A stretch of DNA of 64,000 nt from GCA-2709075 sp964492555 (GTDB taxonomy: Bacteria > Pseudomonadota > Alphaproteobacteria > MPNO01 > UBA2964), in assembly GCA_964492555.1 (NCBI GenBank), contig CAZBKQ010000005.1, positions 1-64,000 of the forward strand. Reading direction: 5' to 3'. The position numbers and the translations under genes were made by a program. Below the pieces are notes generated by a model. It ran no database searches. It saw only the letters and a program-made list of their open reading frames with translations, and was not told the origin of the DNA. Each line of letters starts with the position of its first letter. The stretch's first letter is position 1. Positions 44,359 to 52,864 of the stretch are shown here, piece after piece.

Positions 44359-44763
44359 ATGGCAAAACTTCGTCACATCGCGCTGAGCGTCAGCGATCTG
44401 CAGACCAGCGCCAAGTTCTACGAGGAAGCCTTCGGGATGGAACGCGTCCGCGAATCCGACGTCGCGGTGATGCTTTCGGACGGTGTTGTGTCTCTGGCGC
44501 TGCTGTGCCTTGAGAAAAACGACAATGCGCCGGATGAGCGCGGTTCCGGCTATCGCGGGTTGCATCATATGGGCTTTCTGGTCGATAGCGTGCCGGAACA
44601 GTCGGAGATGGTCGAAGCCGCCGGCGGCAAATATCACGGACAAATACTCAATGTCGGCGCAGGCGAGGAATTCGAACGCAAATACCGCGATCCCGATGGG
44701 GTGGTGATCGATGTGTCCTCGCCCGAACACGCGACCTCGTCCTGGCGCGTGCCGGTCGAATAG
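44359..44763 (+). CDS. VOC family protein (glyoxalase/bleomycin resistance-like)
   Basis: 134 residues from ATG 44359 with AGGGAGA upstream. Single VOC domain: LRHIALSVSDLQTSAKFYEE with H6, GLHHMGFLVD in the centre, then RDPDGVVIDVSS at the end, giving the usual metal-site histidines. Substrate unknown. Followed 19 bp later by a small membrane protein. Confidence 0.88.
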   Translation: MAKLRHIALSVSDLQTSAKFYEEAFGMERVRESDVAVMLSDGVVSLALLCLEKNDNAPDERGSGYRGLHHMGFLVDSVPEQSEMVEAAGGKYHGQILNVGAGEEFERKYRDPDGVVIDVSSPEHATSSWRVPVE

Positions 44764-44782
44764 TCGCGTGGGAGATTAGCCG

Positions 44783-45001
44783 GTGGCGAAGGACCAGATG
44801 TCGGAAGGGACGAAACTGATCGTTTCCACCCTGGTCGTCACCGGGCTGTTACAGGCGGTTTGCGCCTTCCTGCTTTTCTGGATACCGAACTGGTTTCCCT
44901 TCGGGGAAAGCGGGGCCCTGTTTCTCGGAATATTTTTTGTCGTCCTCGCCCTGGCGAGCATCGGCGGCGCGGTCTGGTTCAGGGTAAAGGTCGTGTATTA
45001 G
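44783..45001 (+). CDS. Small two-span membrane protein
   Basis: 72 residues, GTG start with GGAG 8 bases upstream. Two membrane spans (LIVSTLVVTGLLQAVCAFLLF and LFLGIFFVVLALASIGGAVWF). Unknown function. Its stop overlaps by 4 bp the stop region of the leftward exported protein at 44998. Confidence 0.6.
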   Translation: MAKDQMSEGTKLIVSTLVVTGLLQAVCAFLLFWIPNWFPFGESGALFLGIFFVVLALASIGGAVWFRVKVVY

Positions 45002-45663
45002 GGCTGTTTTCTGATCGTTCCCGTTCGGTTCGACCAGATACCGAGATGGCGGGCGATCTCTCGCACGTCTTTCGCGCTCTCACCGATCCGTGCCCTGATT
45101 TCCGGGCCGCAGTCGGCGGGCGAGACGCTGCTTGCCGCCTCGTCAACGATGTCTTCGGGGAAGGGCATGTCCTCGACACCGCGCCGGTCAATCGCCGTGG
45201 CGACCATGTGGTAAAAAGCAAAGAAATCGGGGCGCATCGCGCGGGACAACTGACGGCAGACCCGTTCCAGCCCGTATCCCCATACCAGCCGCGGAAATTC
45301 GTTTCGGAGGTAAAGGTTGAAAACATCGACCTCATAGGGCTGGCCGCCGACCTCCTTCACCAGTTTCTTCGCGGTCGCCCGCGCCTTGGCGACGACGGGC
45401 TTTTGATCCTGCTTGCAGTCGGGATATTTCAGCGCGGTAAAGCGGGGGTCTTTCTGCGTCGTCTCATATAGCCTGTCATCGTCGGAGCGTTGCAGCGCGG
45501 CCCTGATCTGCAGGAAATTCCATAACAGTTCGAAGCCGCCTTCGCCGATTACCGTCTCGCAATCCCGGTTGGCGATATGCCCCTGCAGGACGGTGGCGAA
45601 CTTGCCCATCCGCGCATCGAACGCCGACTGGGCATCAGCGGCTGGCGCGAACAGCAACAGCAC
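44998..45663 (-). CDS. Hypothetical exported protein; true start upstream is non-canonical
   Basis: 221 residues from GTG 45663, but this start leaves only LLLFAPAADAQS of a signal peptide. The frame is open upstream and adds KPFCRSAAATLV, giving a normal signal sequence if translation begins at CTG 45699 or ATT 45705; a GAGGG lies just before ATT. No ATG, GTG or TTG exists in that stretch. The mature part is helical, with cysteines near RDCETVIG, KYPDCKQD, ERVCRQL and SPADCGPE. Unrecognised. It lies downstream of ThDP enzyme 5 in the same direction. Confidence 0.7.
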   Translation of the reverse strand: MLLLFAPAADAQSAFDARMGKFATVLQGHIANRDCETVIGEGGFELLWNFLQIRAALQRSDDDRLYETTQKDPRFTALKYPDCKQDQKPVVAKARATAKKLVKEVGGQPYEVDVFNLYLRNEFPRLVWGYGLERVCRQLSRAMRPDFFAFYHMVATAIDRRGVEDMPFPEDIVDEAASSVSPADCGPEIRARIGESAKDVREIARHLGIWSNRTGTIRKQP

Positions 45664-45715
45664 CAGCGTGGCGGCGGCGCTCCGGCAGAATGGTTTCAGC
45701 TGAATGACCGTGCCC

Positions 45716-47494
45716 TCAGGTCAGCATCGCCTTGCCCTTGCCCCGGCGGCACACCGTGTCGACCAGAGCGGGCTTGCCCTGCTTGACCTGTTCGATGGCG
45801 CGTTTCACGGCCGCCTGCACGTCATCGCCGTTCTCGATCGGCCCTTCGGCCCACCAGCCCTGGGAGCGGGCGAGACCCGCGAAGTCGGGATCGGGGTCCA
45901 GCAGGTCCATGCCGATATAGGCGCGGGACGGGTCGGTGCCGCGGTTATTGGCGATTACGATCTGGTGGTTCCAGTCATTGTAATAGGCGCGGTTATTGTA
46001 CATCACGATCAGCATCGGAATTTCGTACTTGGCCGCCATCCAGAGCGCGCCTGCGTCAAACATCAGATCGCCGTCGGGCTGAAGATCGATACAAAGCCGT
46101 CCGGTGCCTTTGTTGGCCAGCGCCACACCGAGCGAGGTTCCGATCTGCGTGCCGGTGCCGAGCTCCCGCCCGCCATGACAGTAAGGCCGGTCAAAATCCC
46201 AGAGACGGCGGGCCGCGTCATGCATGGTGCCGGCGGTCAGGACCCAGTCCTCATCCTTGATGACCTCCCAGATTTCCAGCGCCAGACGGCCGACCGTCAT
46301 GGGTGTGGCGTCCCAGTCTTCCTCGGCTTCCTTCCGCCATTGGGTGCGCAGCGCGCGGTGTTTTTCGCCGATCATCTCGGTGCGGTTGGCGATCTTCTCG
46401 GCCAGCCCGTCGGTCTTCGCGATGCGTTCCTTTAACAGATCGGTCAGCATGGGTGAGGCCGTCACCACATCGGCGGTCATCCGCACATCGGGATAGAGCG
46501 TGCGCGCATAATCCATCGACCATTTGGAGATTTCCTGATCGGTCCAGCCGATATCGATCCATTTGGCGTTTTCATTGACGCTCGGCTTCACCGTCCGGGT
46601 GGATATGTCGCGCACATGGGTGTGCTTTTCGAAATCGGCGACGTCGAGCAGCAACACCGCGTCCACGCCTTCGTAACAGGCCTGCTGGTCCATCGAGAGG
46701 TTCAGCGGGTGCGTGCCGGGGAAGTTGAGCCGTGAATTCACGTCCCAGACGCTGGCCCCCAGCGTTTCTGCCAGATCGACGACATGATCCCAGCCATGCG
46801 GCGGGCGGGCGGCGAAATCAGCGACAATCGCCGGGCGTTCGGCGGCGGCGAGAATATCGGCGGCCTCCGTAAGGGCCTGCGGGTCGGGCGCGGCCTGGGC
46901 CGGGACGCGCACGCCGTCTTCCGGCGGCATGGCGATTTCATGATCCAGTTCCGCTTCCTGCAGCCCCGCGTCGTAACACATATAGATCGGGCCCTGACGG
47001 CCGGTCATCATCACCGAATAGGCGCGGGCGAAGCTGTCCGGCACATAATCGACGGTGACGGGTTGGGCGTCCCATTTGACGTAATCGCGGATCACCTGGC
47101 CCTGCACATGGGCGGAATGGATCCAGTCAATGAACGGGCGGCGTTTGGTTTCGTCCACCGGGCCGGTGGCGCCGATGATGAAGACCGGTGCCCGGTCGAG
47201 ATAGGCGTAATAGACCCCCATCGGGGCGTGCAGCAGCCCGACCAGATTATGCACGATGGCGATCATCGGCTTTCCGGAATGACGGGCATAGCCATGCGCC
47301 ATCTGCACCGCGATTTTCTCATGGGTACACAGCATCATCGGCGGATCGTTCTCGCCGTAATTGACCAGGCTGTCATGAAGGCCGCGATAGCTCGCCCCGG
47401 GGTTCAGCGCGATTTGCTCGAACCCGAACTGCTTGATCAGGTCGACGATAACGTCCGACTGGTATTTGGTGTTGGATTTCTTGATGCCGCTCAT
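45716..47494 (-). CDS. Thiamine-diphosphate-requiring enzyme 5, QPDGD cofactor motif
   Basis: 592 residues. Catalytic E59 (CTHEKIAVQMAHGYA). In place of GDG the cofactor motif reads QPDGDLMFD, followed by VMYNNRAYYND, so the first glycine is proline while the Mg-binding Asp and the NN are kept. N-terminal NPGASYRGLHDSLVNYGEND. Tandem paralogue of enzyme 6 upstream with the same substitution. Confidence 0.91.
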   Translation of the reverse strand: MSGIKKSNTKYQSDVIVDLIKQFGFEQIALNPGASYRGLHDSLVNYGENDPPMMLCTHEKIAVQMAHGYARHSGKPMIAIVHNLVGLLHAPMGVYYAYLDRAPVFIIGATGPVDETKRRPFIDWIHSAHVQGQVIRDYVKWDAQPVTVDYVPDSFARAYSVMMTGRQGPIYMCYDAGLQEAELDHEIAMPPEDGVRVPAQAAPDPQALTEAADILAAAERPAIVADFAARPPHGWDHVVDLAETLGASVWDVNSRLNFPGTHPLNLSMDQQACYEGVDAVLLLDVADFEKHTHVRDISTRTVKPSVNENAKWIDIGWTDQEISKWSMDYARTLYPDVRMTADVVTASPMLTDLLKERIAKTDGLAEKIANRTEMIGEKHRALRTQWRKEAEEDWDATPMTVGRLALEIWEVIKDEDWVLTAGTMHDAARRLWDFDRPYCHGGRELGTGTQIGTSLGVALANKGTGRLCIDLQPDGDLMFDAGALWMAAKYEIPMLIVMYNNRAYYNDWNHQIVIANNRGTDPSRAYIGMDLLDPDPDFAGLARSQGWWAEGPIENGDDVQAAVKRAIEQVKQGKPALVDTVCRRGKGKAMLT

Positions 47495-47571
47495 GGGAGT
47501 CCCTGCTGTTTGATTGGTGCCGGAAATTTAGCAGGCGGGCGTGAGGGCGGAAAGGGTGGGCGCAAAACTGA

Positions 47572-47594
47572 ATGCCCGGGACGTGCCCGGGCAT
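47572..47594 (-). terminator. Hairpin downstream of ThDP enzyme 6 (ATGCCCGGG stem)
   Basis: ATGCCCGGG (47572-47580), loop ACGTG, CCCGGGCAT (47586-47594). The 9-bp stem is identical to that of the terminator at 44181. No strong T-run on either side, so the terminator role is tentative. Confidence 0.45.
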
Positions 47595-47606
47595 ATTTCC
47601 TTATGA

Positions 47607-47636
47607 CTGGACGCCGGCTCGGGGGCCGGGGTCCAG
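47607..47636. repeat. Intergenic palindrome CTGGACGCCGGC...GCCGGGGTCCAG
   Basis: Arms at 47607-47618 and 47625-47636 with one mismatch. The same CCGGGGTCCAG end occurs at 44104-44114. GC-rich CTGGA...TCCAG palindromes of this kind are dispersed in many alphaproteobacterial genomes. Confidence 0.55.
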
Positions 47637-47651
47637 ACTCTCTGTTCTTCC

Positions 47652-49427
47652 TTAGGCCGCTTCACCCCTGCGCCAGGTGATGATATCGACCAGCGCCGGT
47701 TTGCCGGATTTCACAACCTTGAGCGCTTCGCGGACAGCCGGCTGGATATCGGCAGGGTTCATGATCGGCCCTTCGGCCCACCAGTCCATGCCGCGGGCGA
47801 TATGGGCGAAGTCGGGCGCCGGGCCTTCCAGATCCATGCCGATATAGGCGCGTTCCGGATCGGTGCCTCGCTTGTTGGCGACCGAGATCTGATGCGCCCA
47901 GTCATTGTAATAGGCGCGGTTGTTGTACATCAGGCACAGCATGGGGATTTCGTACTTGGCGGCGATCCACAATCCACCGAGATCAAACATCAGATCGCCG
48001 TCGGGCTGGAGATTGACCACCACCTTGTCGGTGTCCTTGTAGGCCAGCGCCACGCCAAGCGACATGCCGAACTGCGTCGCCGTGCCGAGCTCGCGTCCCG
48101 GATGACGGTAGGGCTTGTCGAAATCCCATATCTTGCGGACCCAGTCCTTCAAAGTCCCGGCGGACAGCACCCAGTCCTCGTCCTTGATGACCTCCCATAT
48201 TTCGGCGGCCATGCGGGCTTCGTGCATCGGGTCGTGATCCCAGAATTTTTTCACGTCCTCCTGCCACTTGTCCCACTGGGCGTGGTGCTTGTCGCTGACG
48301 GTTTTTGTGCGGTCCGCGATCTTCTGCTGCAGCGCCGCATCGCCCGCGATCTTTTCCTTGCAGGCTTCGGTCAGGGCCGGGATGGCGTTCGCGGTGTCGG
48401 ACAGAATCCGCATATCCCAGTTATGATGCTTGTTGTAATCGGTCGCCCACTTGGAAATCTCGATATCGGCAAATCCGATATCGATCCATTTGCAGTCCGG
48501 CGTGGTAATCGCCTCCACTTGGCGGGTTTCCCAGTTGGGCTTGTGCGACCCCCGGGTCCAGTCCACCACGTCCAGCGCGCAGACCACATCCGCGCCCTTG
48601 AATGCATCACCATGCATGGAAACGCTGAGCGGATGCTTGTTGGGGAAGCCGAGGCGCTTATTGATATCGAATACGCCGCAGCCGAGTGTTTCAGCCAGTT
48701 CCACCGTATCGTCGAACCCGATCGGCGCACGGGCGGCATATTCCGTGAGCAGGATCGGATAGTCGGCGGCCAGCAACATATCCGCGGCCTCTCCGATCAG
48801 CTTGGGATCGGCGGCGAGACGCGGCGGCACCTTGATTGCCTCGGGCGGCGGAATTTCGATCTCCTCGGTCAGTTCGCCTTCCTGCAGCCCGGCGTCATAG
48901 ACCATGTAAACCGGACCCTGCGGTTCGGTCATCATGATGGAATAGGCGCGGGCGAAACTGTCCGGCACGCCATGAATGGTGCCGGGCTGATAATCCCACT
49001 TGGTGTAATCGCGGATGGCGGACCCCTGCGCGAAGGCGGTGTGAATCCAGTCGATAAACGGCCGGCGGAGTTTTTCATCCATCGGGCCGGTCGCGCCCAT
49101 CAGGAAAATCGGGCAGCGGTCGATATAGGCGTAATAAACGGCCAAGGGCGCGTGCAGCAGCCCGACCACGTTATGGACGATGGCGGGCATCGGCTTGCCG
49201 ATCGCCTTGGCGTAGCCGTGCGCGATTTGCACCGCCAGCTTTTCGTGGTTGCACAGGATCATCGGCGGGTCGTCCTCGCCGTAATTCACCAGGCTGTCAT
49301 GCAGCCCGCGATAGCTCGCGCCGGGGTTCAGCGGGATCGCCGGAAAATCGTATGCCTTGATCAGATCGACGATGATGTCTGACTGATAGCGTGTATTGGC
49401 CTTGCGGATAAACTGGTCTTCGGACAT
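47652..49427 (-). CDS. Thiamine-diphosphate-requiring enzyme 6, QPDGD cofactor motif
   Basis: 591 residues. Catalytic E62 (CNHEKLAVQIAHGYA), cofactor QPDGDLMFD with LMYNNRAYYND, the same P-for-G change as enzyme 5. The two genes are leftward tandem copies separated by 157 bp of palindromic DNA. Their conserved surroundings (GRELGTATQFGMSLGVALAY) suggest an active, specialised subgroup rather than decay. Confidence 0.91.
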   Translation of the reverse strand: MSEDQFIRKANTRYQSDIIVDLIKAYDFPAIPLNPGASYRGLHDSLVNYGEDDPPMILCNHEKLAVQIAHGYAKAIGKPMPAIVHNVVGLLHAPLAVYYAYIDRCPIFLMGATGPMDEKLRRPFIDWIHTAFAQGSAIRDYTKWDYQPGTIHGVPDSFARAYSIMMTEPQGPVYMVYDAGLQEGELTEEIEIPPPEAIKVPPRLAADPKLIGEAADMLLAADYPILLTEYAARAPIGFDDTVELAETLGCGVFDINKRLGFPNKHPLSVSMHGDAFKGADVVCALDVVDWTRGSHKPNWETRQVEAITTPDCKWIDIGFADIEISKWATDYNKHHNWDMRILSDTANAIPALTEACKEKIAGDAALQQKIADRTKTVSDKHHAQWDKWQEDVKKFWDHDPMHEARMAAEIWEVIKDEDWVLSAGTLKDWVRKIWDFDKPYRHPGRELGTATQFGMSLGVALAYKDTDKVVVNLQPDGDLMFDLGGLWIAAKYEIPMLCLMYNNRAYYNDWAHQISVANKRGTDPERAYIGMDLEGPAPDFAHIARGMDWWAEGPIMNPADIQPAVREALKVVKSGKPALVDIITWRRGEAA

Positions 49428-49593
49428 GAAGCTTTCCTGTGTCTGGAGGGTTTGTCGTTGGACGTGAGTCTATCAAGCAAAACGCCTTGGGGCCAACCTG
49501 GACGATGGGATTTTTCCGTCCCGCCTTTGCATAGTCGGTGGGGGGAACGCTATAAGGGGACAAAGAATTCTTGCTCAGGGAGATTCCCCCAAA

Positions 49594-51930
49594 ATGGTTC
49601 AGAAATTCGGCATCGGACAGCCCGTTCCCCGTTATGAAGACCCGCGCCTGTTGACCGGCGGCGGACGGTATATGGACGACAATACGCTGCCGCGTCAGAC
49701 GCGCGCCTATATTCTGCGCTCTCCCTTTGCGCACGCGAAGATCCGTTCCATGGACATTTCAGCGGCCAAGGCGGCCCCCGGGGTGATCGAGGTACTGACC
49801 GGTCAGGATTATGTCGATGACGGGTACGGCATTCTGGAATGTACCCCAAAACGCAAGCGCCGTGACGGTACCCCGATGTATGAGCCCGCCCGCCGCGTCC
49901 TGGTGCTGGACGAGGTCAAGATGGTAGGCGATTACGTCGCCATGGTGATCGCCGAGACGCTGGAGCAGGCGAAAGACGCCGCCGAGCTGATCGAGGTCGA
50001 TTACGAACCGCTGCCCGCGGTTTCCACCCCTTATGAGGCGGCACAGCCCGGCGCGCCCAAGGTGTGGGATGAGTCCGAAGATAATATCTGTTTCGTCCAT
50101 CTGGTGGGCGACAAGGAAGCCACCGACGCGGCGATCGCCAAGGCGGCCCATGTGGTGAAGGGGCGTTTGCCGGTGAACCGCAGCGCGCATGCCACGATGG
50201 AGCCGCGCGGCGCGATCGGCGATTACGACGCGGCCCGGGATTTCTGGACGCTCTATACCGCGGTTCATTACCCGTGGCAGGTCCGCGAAGAACTCTGCAA
50301 CAAGATTTTCGACGTTCCGGAAAGCAAGATGCGGGTGGTCTGCGGCGATATGGGCGGCAGTTTCGGTCTGCGCGGCGGCACCTATCAGGAAGTCGTGCTG
50401 GTGCTGTGGGCGTCGAAACGCGTCGGGCGGCCGGTGAAATGGGTATGCGAACGTTCCGAAGGGTTCATGAGCGATCATCACGGGCGCGATGTCCATTGGG
50501 AAGGCGAGATCGCGTTGGATGAGAATTTCAGGTTTCTCGGGGTGCGGGCGCAAAGCTGGACCAACGTCGGCGCCTATCTTGCCTCCAAGGGCACGCTGCC
50601 GCCGGTCGCCAATCTCGGGACCATGGCGGGGACATATGATATTCCGGCGATGCATTGTGATGTCTCCGGCGTCTATACCAACACCAACCCGATTTGCCCG
50701 TTCCGGGGCAACGGGCGTCCGGAAGCCTCCTATGTGATCGAACGGCTGATCGACCTCGCGGCGGATGAGCTGGGCGTCGATCCGGCGGAGCTGCGCCGTC
50801 GCAACCAGATCGCGCCGGACGCTATCCCCTACAAGACCGCTTTGGTCTTTACCTATGACAGCGGCAATTTCGGGGACAATCTCGAAAAGGCGCTGGAGAT
50901 GGCGGATTATGACGGGTTCGCGGGGCGTAAGGCGGAATCGGAAAAGAACGGCAAGCTGCGCGGCATCGGGATTTCCAACTCTATCGAGCGCGCGGCGGGG
51001 CCGAGCCTGGAACAGGTGCAAATCCGTTTCGATTCCTCGGGCACGGTACAGCTGAATGCCGGCACCAGCCAGCAGGGGCAGGGGCATGAGACGATCTACA
51101 AGCAGATCATGAATGAAACGCTCGGTATTGATCCCGATATCGTCAGCTTTGCTGAGGGGGATACCGCACTGCTGGCTTTTGGCGGCGGCACGGGTGGGTC
51201 GCGCTCGGCCACCATCGGCGGCAGCGCCGTGCTGAAATGCTCGGAAAAAATCATCGAAAAGGCGACAAGGATCGCCGCGCATCAGCTGGAAGCCGCCGAA
51301 GCCGATATCGAATTTTCGGAAGGCACTTTCACTGTCGCCGGCACCGACCGGACGATCAGTCTGACCGAAGTGGCGAAGGCGTCCTACAAGCCGGGCACAT
51401 TGCCGCCTGATATTGAGCCTGGACTGGACGCGGTATTCACCTTTGAAGCCACGGCGGAAAACTTTCCCAATGGCTGTCATATCTGTGAGGTGGAGATCGA
51501 CGAGGACACCGGCGTGATTGATGTCGTCCGCTATAACGTGGTGGATGATGTCGGGACGGTGCTGAACCCGTTGACCCTGAAGGGGCAGATACAGGGCGGC
51601 GTCGTCCATGGCGTCGGCCAGGCCTTGCTGGAAGAAATCGTATTCGACGGCGATAGCGGACAGCTGATCTCCGGGTCCTTCATGGATTACGCCATGCCGC
51701 GCGCCGATAATCTTTCCTTTATCGAGGTCCAGTCCAACCCGTGCCCGACAGCGACCAACCCGTTGGGCGTGAAAGGCGCGGGCGAGGCGGGAACGGTCGG
51801 CGCGGTGCCCGCCGTGATGAACGCGGTGGTCGATGCGCTTTCGGTTTACGGCATCCGGCATATCGATATGCCGGCGACGCCCGCGAAAGTCTGGCAGGCG
51901 ATACAGGAGGCGAAGGCGGCCGCCGCCTGA
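49594..51930 (+). CDS. Xanthine dehydrogenase family molybdopterin-binding subunit (orphan large subunit)
   Basis: 778-residue large subunit of the molybdenum hydroxylase family. N-terminal GIGQPVPRYEDPRLLTGGGR, then RSPFAHAKIRSMD; GDMGGSFGLRGGTYQE near residue 255; catalytic Glu in GAGEAGTVGAVPA near residue 730. The AYxCSFR loop of CO dehydrogenase is absent, so it is not form I CODH. FAD (CoxM) and 2Fe-2S (CoxS) partners normally lie adjacent; here the flanking genes are a ThDP enzyme and an alpha/beta hydrolase, so the partners must be elsewhere. It probably hydroxylates an N-heterocycle or aldehyde. Confidence 0.92.
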   Translation: MVQKFGIGQPVPRYEDPRLLTGGGRYMDDNTLPRQTRAYILRSPFAHAKIRSMDISAAKAAPGVIEVLTGQDYVDDGYGILECTPKRKRRDGTPMYEPARRVLVLDEVKMVGDYVAMVIAETLEQAKDAAELIEVDYEPLPAVSTPYEAAQPGAPKVWDESEDNICFVHLVGDKEATDAAIAKAAHVVKGRLPVNRSAHATMEPRGAIGDYDAARDFWTLYTAVHYPWQVREELCNKIFDVPESKMRVVCGDMGGSFGLRGGTYQEVVLVLWASKRVGRPVKWVCERSEGFMSDHHGRDVHWEGEIALDENFRFLGVRAQSWTNVGAYLASKGTLPPVANLGTMAGTYDIPAMHCDVSGVYTNTNPICPFRGNGRPEASYVIERLIDLAADELGVDPAELRRRNQIAPDAIPYKTALVFTYDSGNFGDNLEKALEMADYDGFAGRKAESEKNGKLRGIGISNSIERAAGPSLEQVQIRFDSSGTVQLNAGTSQQGQGHETIYKQIMNETLGIDPDIVSFAEGDTALLAFGGGTGGSRSATIGGSAVLKCSEKIIEKATRIAAHQLEAAEADIEFSEGTFTVAGTDRTISLTEVAKASYKPGTLPPDIEPGLDAVFTFEATAENFPNGCHICEVEIDEDTGVIDVVRYNVVDDVGTVLNPLTLKGQIQGGVVHGVGQALLEEIVFDGDSGQLISGSFMDYAMPRADNLSFIEVQSNPCPTATNPLGVKGAGEAGTVGAVPAVMNAVVDALSVYGIRHIDMPATPAKVWQAIQEAKAAAA

Positions 51931-51940
51931 GGTCATAATC

Positions 51941-52837
51941 ATGCTGATGATCGATAAACCCGTCTGTATGGAAGACGGGGAGGAGCCTCTTTACGGATCG
52001 CTGATCTGGCCGGGAGATAACGAAAACGGCGACGCGGTGCTGATCTGGGCGGGTTCCGGCCCGACCGACCGGGACGGTAACGCGGCGGGACTGCAGAATA
52101 ACAGCATCAAGATTTTGGCGCAGGCGCTCGGCGGGGCGGGTTATGCCGTGCTGCGGACGGACAAGCGCGGGATCGGTGAAAGTCAGGACGCGATGGGCGA
52201 TGAATCCGCCATCCGTTTTGGGACCTTCGTCGACGATATGTGTGCCTGGGCCGCCTGGCTGAAACGCGAGGTAAAGCCGAAGCGGCTTTTCCTGCTTGGG
52301 CACAGCGAAGGCGCGCTTGTCGCCACACTGGCGGCGCAGCGGCTGGAGGCCGACGCACTGATTCTGGTCGCCGGTATCGGGTTTCCGCCGGCGCAGCTTT
52401 TGCGGCGGCAATTGGACAGTCCCGATGTCGCGCTCGCGCCCGACGATCTGCGAACGATTTTCGAGATCATGACGGCGCTGGAAGACGGCAAGACGGTTCC
52501 CGATATCCCCGAGGAGCTGATGGGGCAGTTCCGTCCGTCGGTGCAGCCTTATCTGATTTCCTGGTTCGCCTATGATCCTGCGGCGGAGCTCGGCAAGGTC
52601 GAGATCCCGACGCTGGTGGTTCAGGGCACGCTGGATTTACAGGTTTCGATGGAAGACGCGGAGCGTCTGGCCGCATCACGCGATGGCATTCGTCTGGCGC
52701 GCATTCAGGACATGAACCATGTGCTGAAATCGACGACCGATTACAACCCCGATAATTACGGCACCTATAACAAACCCCTCCTACCATTGGCGGAGGGGCT
52801 GTTTTCCGAAATCACGGGATTTATGGATTCGGTTTAG
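51941..52837 (+). CDS. Alpha/beta hydrolase
   Basis: 298 residues from ATG 51941, 10 bp after the molybdenum subunit stop. Oxyanion region WAGSGPTDRDGN, nucleophile elbow GHSEGA, acidic residue near QGTLDLQV, and catalytic His in QDMNHVLK. No signal peptide. Co-directional with the molybdopterin-binding subunit, so hydrolysis of its product or substrate ester is plausible. Confidence 0.9.
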   Translation: MLMIDKPVCMEDGEEPLYGSLIWPGDNENGDAVLIWAGSGPTDRDGNAAGLQNNSIKILAQALGGAGYAVLRTDKRGIGESQDAMGDESAIRFGTFVDDMCAWAAWLKREVKPKRLFLLGHSEGALVATLAAQRLEADALILVAGIGFPPAQLLRRQLDSPDVALAPDDLRTIFEIMTALEDGKTVPDIPEELMGQFRPSVQPYLISWFAYDPAAELGKVEIPTLVVQGTLDLQVSMEDAERLAASRDGIRLARIQDMNHVLKSTTDYNPDNYGTYNKPLLPLAEGLFSEITGFMDSV

Positions 52838-52864
52838 GGCGCAAGGCGCCTGGTTTGATTTTCT

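Noticed and set aside
47802..49382. Rightward open frame of 526 codons within ThDP enzyme 6
   Set aside because: Antisense shadow; the leftward frame holds all ThDP motifs.
34488..49427. IlvB acetolactate synthase of branched-chain amino acid synthesis
   Set aside because: No small regulatory subunit is nearby, there are six diverged copies and the context is catabolic; only the ThDP superfamily call is justified.
49594..51930. Aerobic CO dehydrogenase CoxL
   Set aside because: The AYxCSFR active loop of form I enzymes is missing (GDMGGSFGLRGG stands in the related region) and coxM/coxS are absent, so only the broader family is called.
49759..51942. Long leftward open frame (727 codons) opposite the molybdopterin subunit
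   Set aside because: Shadow of the real gene on the other strand; arginine/histidine/aspartate-rich translation with no motifs. GC-rich codon use often opens the antisense frame.
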